Shown piece by piece: positions 1 through 9,250 of a stretch of DNA of 45,919 bases. The notes below the pieces were generated by a model. It ran no database searches and was not told the origin of the DNA. It worked only from the letters and a program-made list of their open reading frames with translations. How positions within the stretch are numbered: position 1 is the stretch's first letter; each line of letters opens with the position of its first letter. This DNA is from an uncultured Oscillospiraceae bacterium (GTDB taxonomy: Bacteria > Bacillota > Clostridia > Oscillospirales > Ruminococcaceae). The DNA lies in the NCBI GenBank assembly GCA_949741215.1, contig CATJLA010000095.1, positions 1-45,919 on the forward strand, read 5' to 3'. The position numbers were made by a program, and so were the translations under genes.

Positions 1-468
1 CTCGCGGACTTCCATTTCCACCAGTTCCAGCAACTCCTCGTCGTCAACCTGATCGCACTTGTTCAGGAAAACGATGATAGCAGGCACGCCTACCTGACGG
101 GCCAGCAGGATGTGCTCCCGGGTCTGAGGCATGGGGCCGTCAGCGGAAGAAACAACCAGGATAGCGCCGTCCATCTGGGCAGCACCGGTGATCATGTTCT
201 TAACGTAGTCAGCATGTCCGGGGCAGTCAACGTGAGCGTAGTGACGGTTGTCAGTCTCATACTCAACGTGAGCGGTGTTAATGGTAATACCGCGCTCTCT
301 CTCCTCGGGAGCCTTATCGATCATATCGTAAGCTTCGTACTTAGCCTGGCCCTTCATAGCCAGAGTCTTGGTGATTGCAGCGGTCAAAGTGGTCTTGCCG
401 TGGTCAACGTGCCCGATGGTTCCGATGTTTACATGGGGCTTGTTTCTTTCAAATTTAGCCTTTGCCAT
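1..468 (-). CDS. tuf: Elongation factor Tu, N-terminal part (cut by window edge)
   Basis: EF-Tu is the GTPase that carries aminoacyl-tRNA to the ribosomal A site. Only the first 156 residues are inside the window; the rest lies beyond position 1. The visible part is the G domain, with the P-loop GHVDHGKTT near residue 19, the switch-[10 protein letters not shown] near residue 81 and the NKCD guanine-specificity motif near residue 136. The ATG at 468 follows a strong GGGAGG ribosome-binding site. It is the last gene of the str cluster (rpsL-rpsG-fusA-tuf) but is 347 bp from fusA and has its own promoter at 646-674, so it is probably transcribed both with the operon and independently. Confidence 0.97.
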   Translation of the reverse strand, partial: MAKAKFERNKPHVNIGTIGHVDHGKTTLTAAITKTLAMKGQAKYEAYDMIDKAPEERERGITINTAHVEYETDNRHYAHVDCPGHADYVKNMITGAAQMDGAILVVSSADGPMPQTREHILLARQVGVPAIIVFLNKCDQVDDEELLELVEMEVRE

Positions 469-645
469 TGGAATTGTTCCTCCCTTATTTGTTAAATTCA
501 ATTTTTTGTTGATACCGGTTCACGGAATTGTCTGAAAGCCCCAAAAGCCATCAAACCCTCCCGCACGCTTCTGCTCCGAGAAAGGAACAAAGACAGCTTT
601 TATGCGCAAGCACAACCGGCATCACCGCATACAGCTACAATTTGT

Positions 646-674
646 ATTGTACCAATATACGGAAGAAATTGCAA
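646..674 (-). promoter_or_regulatory. Predicted sigma-A promoter for tuf
   Basis: On the minus strand a TTGCAA -35 box (669-674) and a TACAAT -10 box (646-651) are separated by exactly 17 bp. The predicted start is near 639, giving tuf a leader of about 170 nt. The rest of the 469-815 spacer holds short GC-rich palindromes built on CCGGAA (around 700-760) and one copy of the dispersed GGACGTCGCGC element; no gene is seen in it. Confidence 0.7.
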
Positions 675-785
675 GAGTTTTTGGGATATTTTTTCAGGAA
701 TCCCCGGATTTTTCCGGTTTTTTCTTAAACTTTGTTCCAAAACTGCCGGAAATTCCGGTTTCTCCACACAATCATACCGCTTGCA

Positions 786-796
786 GGACGTCGCGC
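786..796 (+). repeat. Dispersed GGACGTCGCGC element, fusA-tuf spacer copy
   Basis: Exact 11-mer GGACGTCGCGC on the plus strand, 19 bp beyond the fusA stop codon. It shares the 17-mer TTGCAGGACGTCGCGCA with the copy after prfA at 37489. The flanking genes run on the minus strand, yet the element keeps the plus-strand orientation seen at the other sites. Confidence 0.75.
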
Positions 797-815
797 ATGC
801 TTATAATGCACAAGC

Positions 816-2897
816 TTAGTCCTTCTTTGCCCGAGCGCTCATGATGCCCTCTGCAATGCTCTTGGGAACCTCGATATAGTGGGAAGGCTCCATGGTGTAC
901 TGGCCACGGCCCTGGGTTTTGGAGCGCAGGTCGGTAGCGTAACCAAACATCTCGGAAAGGGGCACAAACGAGTTGATCTGCTGAGCGCCCACTCTGGCCT
1001 CCATGCCCTGGATCTGACCACGGCGGGAGTTCAGGTCACCGATAACGTCGCCCATGTAATCCTCGGGAACGATAACAACCACCTTCATGATGGGCTCCAG
1101 GATAACCGGGTCAGCCTTCTTCATTGCTTCTTTGAAGGCCATGGAGCCGGCGATCTTAAACGCCATTTCAGAGGAGTCAACCTCATGGTAGGAGCCGTCA
1201 TACAGTGTTACCTTGACATCCACAACCGGGTAGCCCGCCAAAATACCGGACTGCATAGCGCCCTGGATACCCTGGTTAACAGGTTCGATATATTCCTTAG
1301 GAATAGCGCCGCCCACAACCTTATTGATAAACTCGTAGCCCTTGCCGCTCTCGTTGGGTTCCACAATGATCTTAACATGACCATACTGGCCCTTACCGCC
1401 GGACTGACGGGCGTACTTATTGTCAACATCAGCAGTTTTGCGGATAGTTTCCTTATAAGCAACCTGGGGCTTACCTACATTGGCCTCTACCTTAAACTCT
1501 CTCAGCAGACGATCCACGATAATCTCCAAATGGAGCTCACCCATACCGGCGATGATGGTTTGCCCGGTTTCCTCATCGGTGTAGGTTTTAAAGGTGGGAT
1601 CCTCCTCAGCCAGCTTGGCCAGACCAACGCCCATTTTCTCCTGACCTGCCTTAGTTTTCGGCTCAATGGCAACCCGGATAACAGGCTCCGGGAACACCAT
1701 GGATTCCAGAATAATGGGGTGCTTGGCATCACACAGCGTGTTGCCTGTGGTGGTGGATTTCAAGCCTACCGCCGCAGCGATGTCGCCGGAATAGCAGGTT
1801 TCAATATCCTGCCGATGGTTGGCGTGCATCTGCAGGATACGTCCGATTCTCTCGTTGGTATCCTTATTGGAGTTGTAGACGGTGGTGCCTGCATTGATGG
1901 TACCGGAGTATACCCGGAAGAAGCACAGCTTGCCTACAAAGGGGTCGGTGGCAATCTTAAATGCCAAAGCAGCGAAGGGAGCGTCATCGGAGGACGGTCT
2001 CTCTTCCTCTTCCTCAGTATCAGGATTGACGCCCTTGATGTGGGGAATATCCACAGGAGCAGGCATATAGTCCACAACGGCGTCCAGCAGCTTCTGAACA
2101 CCCTTATTTTTATAAGACGTACCGCAAACTACAGGTACCATGGTGTTGGCGATGGTGGACTTCCGGATAACAGCCTTGATCTCGTCGATAGAAATCTCCT
2201 CGCCGTCCAGATACTTCATCATCAGCTCTTCATCCTGCTCTGCCACATGCTCCAGCAGGTCAGCGCGGTACTGCTCAGCCTTTTCCTTCATATCCTCAGG
2301 GATTTCCTCCTGGCGGATATCCTGGCCCAGGTCGTCGTAGTAAACATAGGCTTTCATGTCCAGCAGGTCGATGATGCCCTTAAAGGTATCCTCAGAGCCA
2401 ATGGGCAGCTGAATCGGTACAGCATTACATTTCAGACGATCGTGCATCATTGCAACAACGTTGTAGAAATCGGCGCCCATAATGTCCATCTTATTTACAT
2501 AAGCCATTCTGGGAACCTTATACTCGTCAGCCTGGCGCCAAACAGTTTCAGACTGAGGCTCTACGCCGCCCTTTGCACAAAAGACAGTAACGGAACCATC
2601 CAGTACCCGCAGGGAGCGCTCTACCTCAACGGTAAAGTCAACGTGTCCGGGGGTGTCGATAATGTTAATCCGATGGCCCTTCCAGAATGTAGTAGTAGCG
2701 GCAGAGGTAATGGTGATACCTCTCTCCTGCTCCTGCGCCATCCAGTCCATTGTCGCACTACCATCATGGGTTTCACCGATCTTGTGATTTTTGCCCGTAT
2801 AGAACAAAATACGCTCGGTGGTAGTAGTTTTTCCGGCGTCAATGTGGGCCATTATGCCGATATTACGGGTCATTTCCAGTGAATATTCTCTAGGCAT
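816..2897 (-). CDS. fusA: Elongation factor G
   Basis: EF-G is the translational GTPase that drives tRNA-mRNA translocation and, with ribosome recycling factor, ribosome recycling. The protein is 693 residues, the normal length. Motifs: P-loop AHIDAGKTT near residue 17, DTPGHVDF switch II and NKMD for guanine recognition, followed by the usual domains II-V with the C-terminal [14 protein letters not shown] stretch. The ATG at 2897 starts [12 protein letters not shown] and has a well-placed GAGGAGG site; a 40-codon upstream in-frame extension lacks family similarity and was left out. It sits between rpsG and tuf in the str operon, with an unusually long structured spacer on the rpsG side. Confidence 0.97.
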   Translation of the reverse strand: MPREYSLEMTRNIGIMAHIDAGKTTTTERILFYTGKNHKIGETHDGSATMDWMAQEQERGITITSAATTTFWKGHRINIIDTPGHVDFTVEVERSLRVLDGSVTVFCAKGGVEPQSETVWRQADEYKVPRMAYVNKMDIMGADFYNVVAMMHDRLKCNAVPIQLPIGSEDTFKGIIDLLDMKAYVYYDDLGQDIRQEEIPEDMKEKAEQYRADLLEHVAEQDEELMMKYLDGEEISIDEIKAVIRKSTIANTMVPVVCGTSYKNKGVQKLLDAVVDYMPAPVDIPHIKGVNPDTEEEEERPSSDDAPFAALAFKIATDPFVGKLCFFRVYSGTINAGTTVYNSNKDTNERIGRILQMHANHRQDIETCYSGDIAAAVGLKSTTTGNTLCDAKHPIILESMVFPEPVIRVAIEPKTKAGQEKMGVGLAKLAEEDPTFKTYTDEETGQTIIAGMGELHLEIIVDRLLREFKVEANVGKPQVAYKETIRKTADVDNKYARQSGGKGQYGHVKIIVEPNESGKGYEFINKVVGGAIPKEYIEPVNQGIQGAMQSGILAGYPVVDVKVTLYDGSYHEVDSSEMAFKIAGSMAFKEAMKKADPVILEPIMKVVVIVPEDYMGDVIGDLNSRRGQIQGMEARVGAQQINSFVPLSEMFGYATDLRSKTQGRGQYTMEPSHYIEVPKSIAEGIMSARAKKD

Positions 2898-2938
2898 AGT
2901 GTCCTCCTCATGATAATGAACAAAAATAACAAGCAAAC

Positions 2939-2955
2939 CACCGAACCCTTCGGTG
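2939..2955 (-). other. Short perfect stem-loop in the fusA leader
   Basis: CACCGAA (2939-2945) and TTCGGTG (2949-2955) form a 7-bp stem with a 3-nt loop, about 40 nt before the fusA start codon in the mRNA. It is followed by a moderately T-rich stretch rather than a clean T-run, so it is more likely a leader structure than a full terminator. Confidence 0.5.
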
Positions 2956-2973
2956 AATTTGCAAATGCACCTA

Positions 2974-3037
2974 ATACCAAATATCACTTGAAGGGCAGAC
3001 TTGCTTCCATCCTTCAAGCGATATTTGTTCTCGGTAT
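2974..3037 (-). other. Long imperfect inverted repeat in the rpsG-fusA spacer
   Basis: The arm at 2974-2994 (ATACC, AAATATC and CTTGAAGG blocks) pairs with the arm at 3011-3037 (CCTTCAAG, GATATTT and GGTAT blocks), interrupted by one six-base bulge and one mismatch. The transcript would fold into a long hairpin between rpsG and fusA. The function is unknown; attenuation, mRNA processing or protein binding are all possible. Confidence 0.6.
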
Positions 3038-3069
3038 AAACGGCAGCCTGCAGCTCAGTCTGCCGGCAT

Positions 3070-3095
3070 GGGACGTCGCGCAGCGCTTACGTCCC
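3070..3095 (+). repeat. GGGACGTCGCGC element inside a perfect stem-loop
   Basis: GGGACGTCGCGC occupies 3070-3081. Its first seven bases GGGACGT are matched by ACGTCCC at 3089-3095, making a perfect 7-bp stem around a GC-rich 12-base loop. It lies 57 bp beyond the rpsG stop codon in the str operon transcript. Confidence 0.7.
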
Positions 3096-3152
3096 GAACA
3101 AAAGCAAAAACCTTGTGGATAACGAAAACTACCAACGATGGCACTACAACTG

Positions 3153-3623
3153 TTACCAGCGATAGTGAGAGAAAGCCTTGTTGGCCTCTGCCATCTTGTG
3201 GGTATCGTCACGCTTTTTGCAGGCACCGCCAACGCCGTTTACAGCGTCCAGGATCTCTCCTGCAAGTCTTTCCTTCATAGTTCTCTCAGAACGGGCTCTG
3301 GAATAGGTGGTAATCCACCGCAGGCCCAGAGTTTGTCTTCTTTCAGGCCGAACTTCCATCGGGACCTGATAGGTAGCGCCACCTACACGGCGGGCCTTAA
3401 CCTCCAAAACAGGCATGATATTTTCCATGGCCTGCTCAAAGCACTCCAGAGCGTCCTTGCCGGACTTCTCGGCAACGATCTCGAAAGCGCCGTAAACAAT
3501 TTTCTGAGAAACGCCTCTTTTGCCGTCGATCATGATATTGTTGATCAAACGGGTAACAAGCTTGGAATTGTAAAGCGGATCAGGCAAAACGTCACGTTTT
3601 GCAATATTACCTCTTCTTGGCAC
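3153..3623 (-). CDS. rpsG: 30S ribosomal protein S7
   Basis: S7 binds the 3' major domain of 16S rRNA and nucleates assembly of the small-subunit head; it also contacts E-site tRNA. The 156-residue product has the usual family length and begins [15 protein letters not shown] after the initiator. The start is a GTG at 3623, chosen because it gives the standard N-terminus and is preceded by a strong AAGGAGGG site; a longer in-frame reading has no such support. The C-terminal SHYRW is typical. It lies in the str operon between rpsL (130 bp upstream) and fusA (255 bp downstream). Confidence 0.96.
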   Translation of the reverse strand: MPRRGNIAKRDVLPDPLYNSKLVTRLINNIMIDGKRGVSQKIVYGAFEIVAEKSGKDALECFEQAMENIMPVLEVKARRVGGATYQVPMEVRPERRQTLGLRWITTYSRARSERTMKERLAGEILDAVNGVGGACKKRDDTHKMAEANKAFSHYRW

Positions 3624-3691
3624 TTCGCTTCCCTCCTTCACATTTCATGATATCATAGGTACTCGAAAATGACAAAACTCCCGTTGGCGCC

Positions 3692-3730
3692 AATGTGGGT
3701 AATTATAGTATTCTATATAAAAACCACATT
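3692..3730 (-). other. Stem-loop in the rpsL-rpsG spacer
   Basis: AATGTGG at 3692-3698 pairs with CCACATT at 3724-3730, enclosing an AT-rich interior of 25 bases. It is the main structure in the 130-bp gap between rpsL and rpsG. In Escherichia coli the equivalent gap is the S7 autoregulatory site; whether that applies here is unknown. Confidence 0.4.
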
Positions 3731-3753
3731 ATGCAGCACAGTTTCAAGGGGTC

Positions 3754-4182
3754 TTACTTCTTCGCAGCACCAGCCTTCGGACGTTTTGCTCCGTACTTGG
3801 AACGGCTCTGCATTCTCTTGGCAACGCCCTGAGTATCCAGAGTACCGCGGATAATGTGGTAACGGGTACCGGGAAGGTCCTTAACACGTCCGCCGCGGAT
3901 CAAAACCACGCTGTGCTCCTGCAGATTGTGGCCGATACCGGGAATATAAGCTGTTGCTTCGATTCCGTTGGTCAGCTTTACTCTTGCTACCTTACGCAGA
4001 GCGGAGTTGGGCTTTTTAGGGGTGATGGTTCTGATGGCAGTGCACACACCTCTCTTTTGAGGGGAGTTCTGCTGGATAGCGGTTCTCTTCTGTGCGTTCC
4101 ATCCTCTCAACAGTGCGGGGGCGGTGGATTTCTTTTCCACAACCTCTCTCCCTTTACGGACCAGCTGGTTAAAGGTTGGCAT
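3754..4182 (-). CDS. rpsL: 30S ribosomal protein S12
   Basis: S12 lies at the decoding centre of the small subunit and affects accuracy and streptomycin sensitivity. The protein is 142 residues with the longer N-terminal segment typical of Gram-positive S12. The conserved [11 protein letters not shown] and [16 protein letters not shown] segments keep the lysines that are commonly mutated in streptomycin resistance, so the sequence predicts the sensitive form. The ATG at 4182 (MPTFNQLV) is preceded by AAGGAGG; a GTG four codons upstream overlaps that site and is rejected. It is the first gene of the str operon, with a strong promoter about 100 bp upstream. Confidence 0.97.
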   Translation of the reverse strand: MPTFNQLVRKGREVVEKKSTAPALLRGWNAQKRTAIQQNSPQKRGVCTAIRTITPKKPNSALRKVARVKLTNGIEATAYIPGIGHNLQEHSVVLIRGGRVKDLPGTRYHIIRGTLDTQGVAKRMQSRSKYGAKRPKAGAAKK

Positions 4183-4289
4183 TTTCGCTTGCACCTCCTT
4201 ACAAATTATTTTTCCGGATCAAGACAGAGGAAAAGGGCGAAAGCCTGTCAATAAACCCTGCCCATTACAACTTGTCTCACCGATTGATC

Positions 4290-4319
4290 ATTATAGCATG
4301 GCTTTCCGGTTTTTGTCAA
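4290..4319 (-). promoter_or_regulatory. Predicted strong promoter of the str operon
   Basis: Minus-strand TTGACA (4314-4319), 18-bp spacer and TATAAT (4290-4295), with a TG one base before the -10 (extended -10). Predicted start near 4284, giving rpsL a leader of about 100 nt. Both hexamers are perfect consensus, as expected for a ribosomal protein operon. Confidence 0.85.
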
Positions 4320-4424
4320 GCATTGTTTTCCCCATTGCACTCCAGTTTTCAGGACGTCCTGCCGATTTACAGCCCCGCTCCTCACAACGGCACTCAAAAA
4401 TCACGTCCATCCCCCCAATGATCA

Positions 4425-4443
4425 AAATCCCTCCCGCAGGGAG
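4425..4443 (-). terminator. Weak terminator candidate after the esterase gene
   Basis: CTCCC (4431-4435) and GGGAG (4439-4443) form a short stem with a 3-nt loop. On the minus strand it is followed by GGATTTTGAT. It lies just past the esterase stop codon and before the str promoter. The stem is short, so the call is tentative. Confidence 0.35.
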
Positions 4444-4457
4444 ACCTCCCCCATTCA

Positions 4458-5567
4458 CTATTCCCTCTTACCTATTCCTTCTGGAAGTGTTCCAAAACCC
4501 GCTTCCAGAAAATCCATGTATCGATTCCAATCGTATAAGGTCAAATCATGCTGGCCGGTGCGCAGATGATACCCAATCTGCCCGCCATGCAAAGGACTAT
4601 CCTGCTCCGGAAAGCCCTCCGCCTCCAGCCCCTTCAGCCCATACAAACGGTAGGCCTCCCCTGCCAGCACAGCGGAAAGAAACTCACTCTGCGGGTCAGC
4701 CCACTGGTCCTGGGTAGCGCTGCTGACATACAGCAGACGGGGCGCTATCAGCGCCAGCAGCATATGCTGGTCAAAAGGCATTTCCTCCTCCCGCCCGGCA
4801 TAACGGCTATAGTTTCTGCAGAACCAGTAAGGGAAGCTCCGGGTAATTTCCGCAACCCTCTCCCCCGCTTTTCCACGGGTAACCGCCGCGCCGGAGCACC
4901 CGGAACAGCTGGAATAAACGCTGCAAAACCGCTCATCCTGGGCGGCGCACCAAAGGGCCGCCTTGCCTCCCCGAGAGTGGCCGATCACAGCAATCTTCCC
5001 AGGGGTAATCTGAGGCTGTTCCAGCAGCCAATCGCACACACGGCTTGCCCCAAAGGCCCATGCCCCCAGGGCGCCCCAGGCATCGTCAGGGCGCAGGGAC
5101 GAATCCGCCTCAAAAATACGCTGGATCCCATTTTGAAAGCCATCGTCACAGTCGGTATCCACATCCCCTGTGTGGAACGCAGCTGCTGCGTACCCTCTTG
5201 CAACTATTTCTCCCGCAGGCCAAAAGCCACCGGCCTCCACTTCGTCCAAATGAACATTGCCTTTGGCGCGGTTGTTGATAAAAACAAGCGCAGGATGAGC
5301 TTTCCCATCATTAGGCAGACAAACTGCAAAAGGAAAGCTGAACGTACCATACCGCGCCGTCACCTGTACCTGTACAACCCTGCCCAGGGCTTTTCCTCCC
5401 ATAGTCTCCGATTCCTCCGTTACAGTAAACCGGGTTTCAAACTCCCTGGGAGTATCTCCGTAAACCTCACTGCTGAACAGCCGCAAAAGCTCGACACGCC
5501 GTATCTGCTCCCAGCTTTCCCTTGTAGTCCCCGGCTCCATCAGCGGAGGAACCATACGCTTTTCCAT
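4458..5567 (-). CDS. Alpha/beta-hydrolase esterase of the CE15 (glucuronoyl esterase-like) type
   Basis: The 369-residue protein has the features of carbohydrate esterase family 15, which cleaves ester links between glucuronic acid in xylan and lignin alcohols; related bacterial enzymes are sometimes labelled acetyl xylan esterase. The nucleophile motif GHSRGGKAALWCA is near residue 197, followed by an SGCSGAAVTRG segment and PYWFCRNYSRY, then PFDQHMLLALIAPRLLY and a likely catalytic His in RTGQHD near residue 342. No signal peptide is evident, so it is probably cytoplasmic and would act on oligosaccharides after import. The ATG at 5567 has an AGGAGG site seven bases upstream. It begins about 30 bp past the rpoC terminator with no obvious promoter, so it may depend on read-through from rpoBC. 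The exact substrate is uncertain. Confidence 0.8.
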   Translation of the reverse strand: MEKRMVPPLMEPGTTRESWEQIRRVELLRLFSSEVYGDTPREFETRFTVTEESETMGGKALGRVVQVQVTARYGTFSFPFAVCLPNDGKAHPALVFINNRAKGNVHLDEVEAGGFWPAGEIVARGYAAAAFHTGDVDTDCDDGFQNGIQRIFEADSSLRPDDAWGALGAWAFGASRVCDWLLEQPQITPGKIAVIGHSRGGKAALWCAAQDERFCSVYSSCSGCSGAAVTRGKAGERVAEITRSFPYWFCRNYSRYAGREEEMPFDQHMLLALIAPRLLYVSSATQDQWADPQSEFLSAVLAGEAYRLYGLKGLEAEGFPEQDSPLHGGQIGYHLRTGQHDLTLYDWNRYMDFLEAGFGTLPEGIGKRE

Positions 5568-5590
5568 CCTGCATCCTCCTTTTTCAATCG

Positions 5591-5645
5591 TTAAAAGAAA
5601 AACCGGCATCGTAACAGGGAATCCCCCATATACTCTGCCGGTTTT
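5591..5645 (-). terminator. Intrinsic terminator after rpoC
   Basis: AAAACCGGCA (5599-5608) and TGCCGGTTTT (5636-5645) form a perfect 10-bp stem. On the minus strand it runs into TTTTTCTTTT. It lies 24 bp after the rpoC stop codon and ends the rpoBC transcript, immediately ahead of the esterase ribosome-binding site. Confidence 0.8.
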
Positions 5646-5669
5646 CCGTTATCTGCCGCAAAAACGGCT

Positions 5670-8600
5670 TTATGCGTCTTCTTCTATCTGTTGGGCATCC
5701 TGAGGCTTTTTCAAAGATACATGGGACAAACATTCCATACCGGTTCCGGCCGGAATCAGCTTACCGATGATGACATTCTCCTTAATGCCAATCAGCGGGT
5801 CGCTCTTGCCCTTGATCGCAGCGTCCGTCAAAATCTTGGGCGTCTCCTGGAAGGAAGCGGCGGAAAGGAAGGAATCAGAAGCGCTCGCCGCCTTGGAAAT
5901 ACCCAGGATTTCCACCACATAGCTGGCTTCCCGCAGCGTTTCGTCTCCGGTTTCCTCTCTCTGCAGGCGGATTTTCTCATTGGCTTCCTTCAGGTCGGAC
6001 CGCTCCACCAGCGTACCCGCAATCAAATCGGTATCGCCGGCGTCAATAATCCGCACCTTCTTCAGCATCTGCCGGACAATCACCTCAATGTGCTTGTCAT
6101 TGATATCCACGCCCTGGAGCTGGTAAACCTTCTGCACCTCTTCAATCAGGTAATCCTGGACGGCAGTGACGCCCCGAATCTGCAGAATATCCTTAGGCAC
6201 AGCGGAGCCTTCGGTCAGCAGGGCGCCTGCCTCAATGATATCCCCGTTGGCAACCTTCAGCCGGGAGCCGTAGGGGATAACCTCCTCCACCAAGCCATCC
6301 GGCCCGCTGATCACTACCTTGCGCACCTCTTTGTCATCCCGCTGCTTGTCAGGGATCACAATCGAAACTTCACCGCCAATTTTGGCAATAATAGCGCTTC
6401 TCTTAGGCCGCCGGGCCTCAAACAGCTCCTCAACACGGGGCAAACCTTGGGTAATATCCTCAGCGGAAGCAATACCTCCGGTGTGGAAAGTTCTCATAGT
6501 CAGCTGGGTACCAGGCTCGCCAATGGACTGAGCGGCGATAATGCCAACCGCCTCACCAATGCCGCTGGGCTTGCCGGTAGCCAGGTTCATACCGTAGCAC
6601 TTGCAGCAAACACCATGCTTGGATTCACACTTCAGCACGGTGCGCACCATCACCTCGGTGATGCCGGCCTTTACCACACGCTCCGCGTCAGCCTCCTCCA
6701 TCATCTTGTCCTTGGAGACCAGCAGCTCCCCGGTAGCAGGGTCCACAATATCGTCCACGGCATACCGGCCCAGCAGCCTGTCTTTTAAGGAAACAAGCAC
6801 CTGGTTGCCCTCCTTGATATCCCGGAGGTAAATACCGTCATGAGCGCCGCAGTCATGCTCTCTGGTGATAACCTCCTGAGAAACATCCACTAAGCGACGT
6901 GTCAGGTAACCGGAGTCCGCGGTTCTCAGGGCGGTATCTGCAAGGCCCTTTCTCGCGCCTCTGGAGGAGATAAAGTACTCCAGAATGTTCAGGCCTTCCC
7001 GGTAATTTGCTTTAATAGGGATTTCAATGGCATGGCCGGAGGTGTTTGCAATCAGGCCTCTCATACCCGCCAGCTGACGAATCTGGTTCATGGAGCCACG
7101 GGCGCCGGAATCGGCCATCATGTAAATGGGGTTAAACTGGTCCAGATGCTTGGTCAACGCATCCGCCACCTTGGCAGTGGTTGCGTTCCAAGTATCAATA
7201 ACCCGCTTGTACCGCTCGTCGTCAGAAAGCAGGCCCATACCGTATTCATCGGAAATGGCAAGAATCTGATCGTCCGCTTCCTTCAGCAGCTCAGCCTTCT
7301 GGGGCGGAATTTCCGCGTCGCATACCGCCACGGTAATGGAACCCTTGGTGGAGTACTTATAGCCCTGGGCCTTGATCATATCCAAAATCTCCGCCGCTTC
7401 CTGGATACCATGCACCCGGATGCACCGGTTTACAATGTCCCCAAGCTGCTTTTTGCCTACCCGGAAGGAAATCTCCAGGTTAAACATCTCATCGGAGTTG
7501 GTTCTGTCCACATAACCCAAATCCTGGGGAATCGGCGTATTAAAAATAATCCGGCCAACAGTAGCGTCGATCAGCTTGCTCACCTTAACGCCGCCAATCT
7601 CCTTCTCCACCCGCACTTTAATCGGCGAGTGCAGCCCTACCACGCCCTCCTGATAGGCCATCAGCGCTTCGTCAGCGTCCCGGAACACCTTATCCTTACC
7701 CGGCTCGTCTTCCTTGATCAGCGTCAGATAATAGGAGCCAAGAATCATATCCTGGGTAGGAATCGCCACCGGCTTGCCGTCCGAGGGCTTCAGCAGGTTG
7801 TTGGTAGCCAGCATCAAAAACCGGGATTCCGCCTGAGCCTCTGCAGAAAGAGGCACATGCACCGCCATCTGGTCGCCGTCAAAGTCGGCATTGTAAGCGG
7901 AGCAAACCAGAGGATGTAGCTTCAAAGCGCGACCCTCTACCAGCACCGGCTCAAAGGCCTGAATACCCAAACGGTGCAAAGTGGGCGCACGGTTCAGCAG
8001 TACGGGATGATCCTTGATCACCACAGCCAAAGCGTCCCATACCTCAGAATCGGCCCGCTCCACCTTTTTCCTTGCATTCTTGATATTATTAGCTTTGCCC
8101 TCGTCCACCAGCCGCTTCATCACAAAGGGCTTGAACAGCTCAATGGCCATCTCCTTAGGCAAACCGCACTGATACATTTTCAGCTCCGGCCCAACCACAA
8201 TAACCGAACGTCCGGAGTAGTCCACCCGCTTACCCAACAGGTTTTGACGGAACCGCCCCTGTTTGCCCTTCAGCATATCGGTCAAAGACTTCAGCGGCCG
8301 GTTATTCGGCCCGGTAACAGGCTTGCCCCGGCGGCCGTTGTCAATCAGGGCGTCCACAGCCTCCTGCAGCATCCTCTTCTCGTTACGCACAATAATATCA
8401 GGCGCGCCCAAGTCCAAAAGCCTTTGCAGACGGTTGTTGCGGTTGATAACCCGCCGGTATAAATCATTCAAATCACTTGCCGCAAACCGGCCGCCGTCCA
8501 GCCGCACCATAGGCCGAATATCCGGCGGGATCACCGGCAGCATGGTCAAAATCATCCATTCAGGGCGGTTTCCGCTTGCCCGGAACGACTCCACCACCTC

Positions 8601-9233
8601 TAATTTCTTGTGGATGCGGTTGCTCTTCTGGCTTTGGCCGCTGGCCTTTTCCAGTTCCCGCTTCAGCTGGTCGGAAAGCTCCTCCAGGTCAATCTCCGCC
8701 AACAGCTTCTGGATCGCCTCAGCGCCCATCAAAGCCTCAAAAGCATCGCCATAGGTTTCCCGGAACTCCCGGTACTCTTTCTCGCTCAGCTCCTGTTTTT
8801 TCTTCAGGGGGGTTACTCCAGGGTCGGTAACCACATAGGAGGCAAAATACAAAATCTTTTCCAGCACCCGGGGGGACATATCCAAAATCAGTCCCATCCG
8901 GGAGGGAATCCCCTTAAAATACCAGATGTGAGAAACCGGGGCCGCCAGCTTAATGTGGCCCATCCGCTCCCGCCGAACCTTGGAGTTGGTTACCGGCACG
9001 CCGCAGCGCTCGCAAACCTTGTCCTTGTACCGCAGCCGTTTATACTTACCGCAGTAGCATTCCCAGTCCTTGGTCGGGCCAAAAATACGCTCGCAAAACA
9101 GGCCGTCCCGCTCCGGCTTCTGGGTTCTATAGTTGATGGTTTCCGGCTTTTTCACTTCGCCGAAGGACCATTCCTCAATCTGTTCAGGTGAAGCCAATCC
9201 AATTTTGATTGATTCAAAGGCATTAAATTCCAT
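5670..9233 (-). CDS. rpoC: DNA-directed RNA polymerase subunit beta'
   Basis: The 1187-residue beta' subunit forms the clamp and half of the active site of RNA polymerase. The N-terminal zinc ribbon is visible (CYCGKYK...CERCG, residues about 60-80), as are the catalytic aspartates in [12 protein letters not shown] near residues 446-457, the [25 protein letters not shown] region and the second zinc site ([13 protein letters not shown]). Length and domain order match the compact Gram-positive form. The ATG at 9233 follows an AAAGG-type site. It is 17 bp from rpoB, so the pair is co-transcribed and probably translationally linked, and a terminator follows directly. Confidence 0.98.
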   Translation of the reverse strand: MEFNAFESIKIGLASPEQIEEWSFGEVKKPETINYRTQKPERDGLFCERIFGPTKDWECYCGKYKRLRYKDKVCERCGVPVTNSKVRRERMGHIKLAAPVSHIWYFKGIPSRMGLILDMSPRVLEKILYFASYVVTDPGVTPLKKKQELSEKEYREFRETYGDAFEALMGAEAIQKLLAEIDLEELSDQLKRELEKASGQSQKSNRIHKKLEVVESFRASGNRPEWMILTMLPVIPPDIRPMVRLDGGRFAASDLNDLYRRVINRNNRLQRLLDLGAPDIIVRNEKRMLQEAVDALIDNGRRGKPVTGPNNRPLKSLTDMLKGKQGRFRQNLLGKRVDYSGRSVIVVGPELKMYQCGLPKEMAIELFKPFVMKRLVDEGKANNIKNARKKVERADSEVWDALAVVIKDHPVLLNRAPTLHRLGIQAFEPVLVEGRALKLHPLVCSAYNADFDGDQMAVHVPLSAEAQAESRFLMLATNNLLKPSDGKPVAIPTQDMILGSYYLTLIKEDEPGKDKVFRDADEALMAYQEGVVGLHSPIKVRVEKEIGGVKVSKLIDATVGRIIFNTPIPQDLGYVDRTNSDEMFNLEISFRVGKKQLGDIVNRCIRVHGIQEAAEILDMIKAQGYKYSTKGSITVAVCDAEIPPQKAELLKEADDQILAISDEYGMGLLSDDERYKRVIDTWNATTAKVADALTKHLDQFNPIYMMADSGARGSMNQIRQLAGMRGLIANTSGHAIEIPIKANYREGLNILEYFISSRGARKGLADTALRTADSGYLTRRLVDVSQEVITREHDCGAHDGIYLRDIKEGNQVLVSLKDRLLGRYAVDDIVDPATGELLVSKDKMMEEADAERVVKAGITEVMVRTVLKCESKHGVCCKCYGMNLATGKPSGIGEAVGIIAAQSIGEPGTQLTMRTFHTGGIASAEDITQGLPRVEELFEARRPKRSAIIAKIGGEVSIVIPDKQRDDKEVRKVVISGPDGLVEEVIPYGSRLKVANGDIIEAGALLTEGSAVPKDILQIRGVTAVQDYLIEEVQKVYQLQGVDINDKHIEVIVRQMLKKVRIIDAGDTDLIAGTLVERSDLKEANEKIRLQREETGDETLREASYVVEILGISKAASASDSFLSAASFQETPKILTDAAIKGKSDPLIGIKENVIIGKLIPAGTGMECLSHVSLKKPQDAQQIEEDA

Positions 9234-9250
9234 ACGATCCTTTCCCTTTC

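Noticed and set aside
879-2882. A 667-codon open frame opposite fusA
   Set aside because: It is an antisense shadow of a highly conserved gene; it has no ribosome-binding site or family similarity and arises from codon bias.
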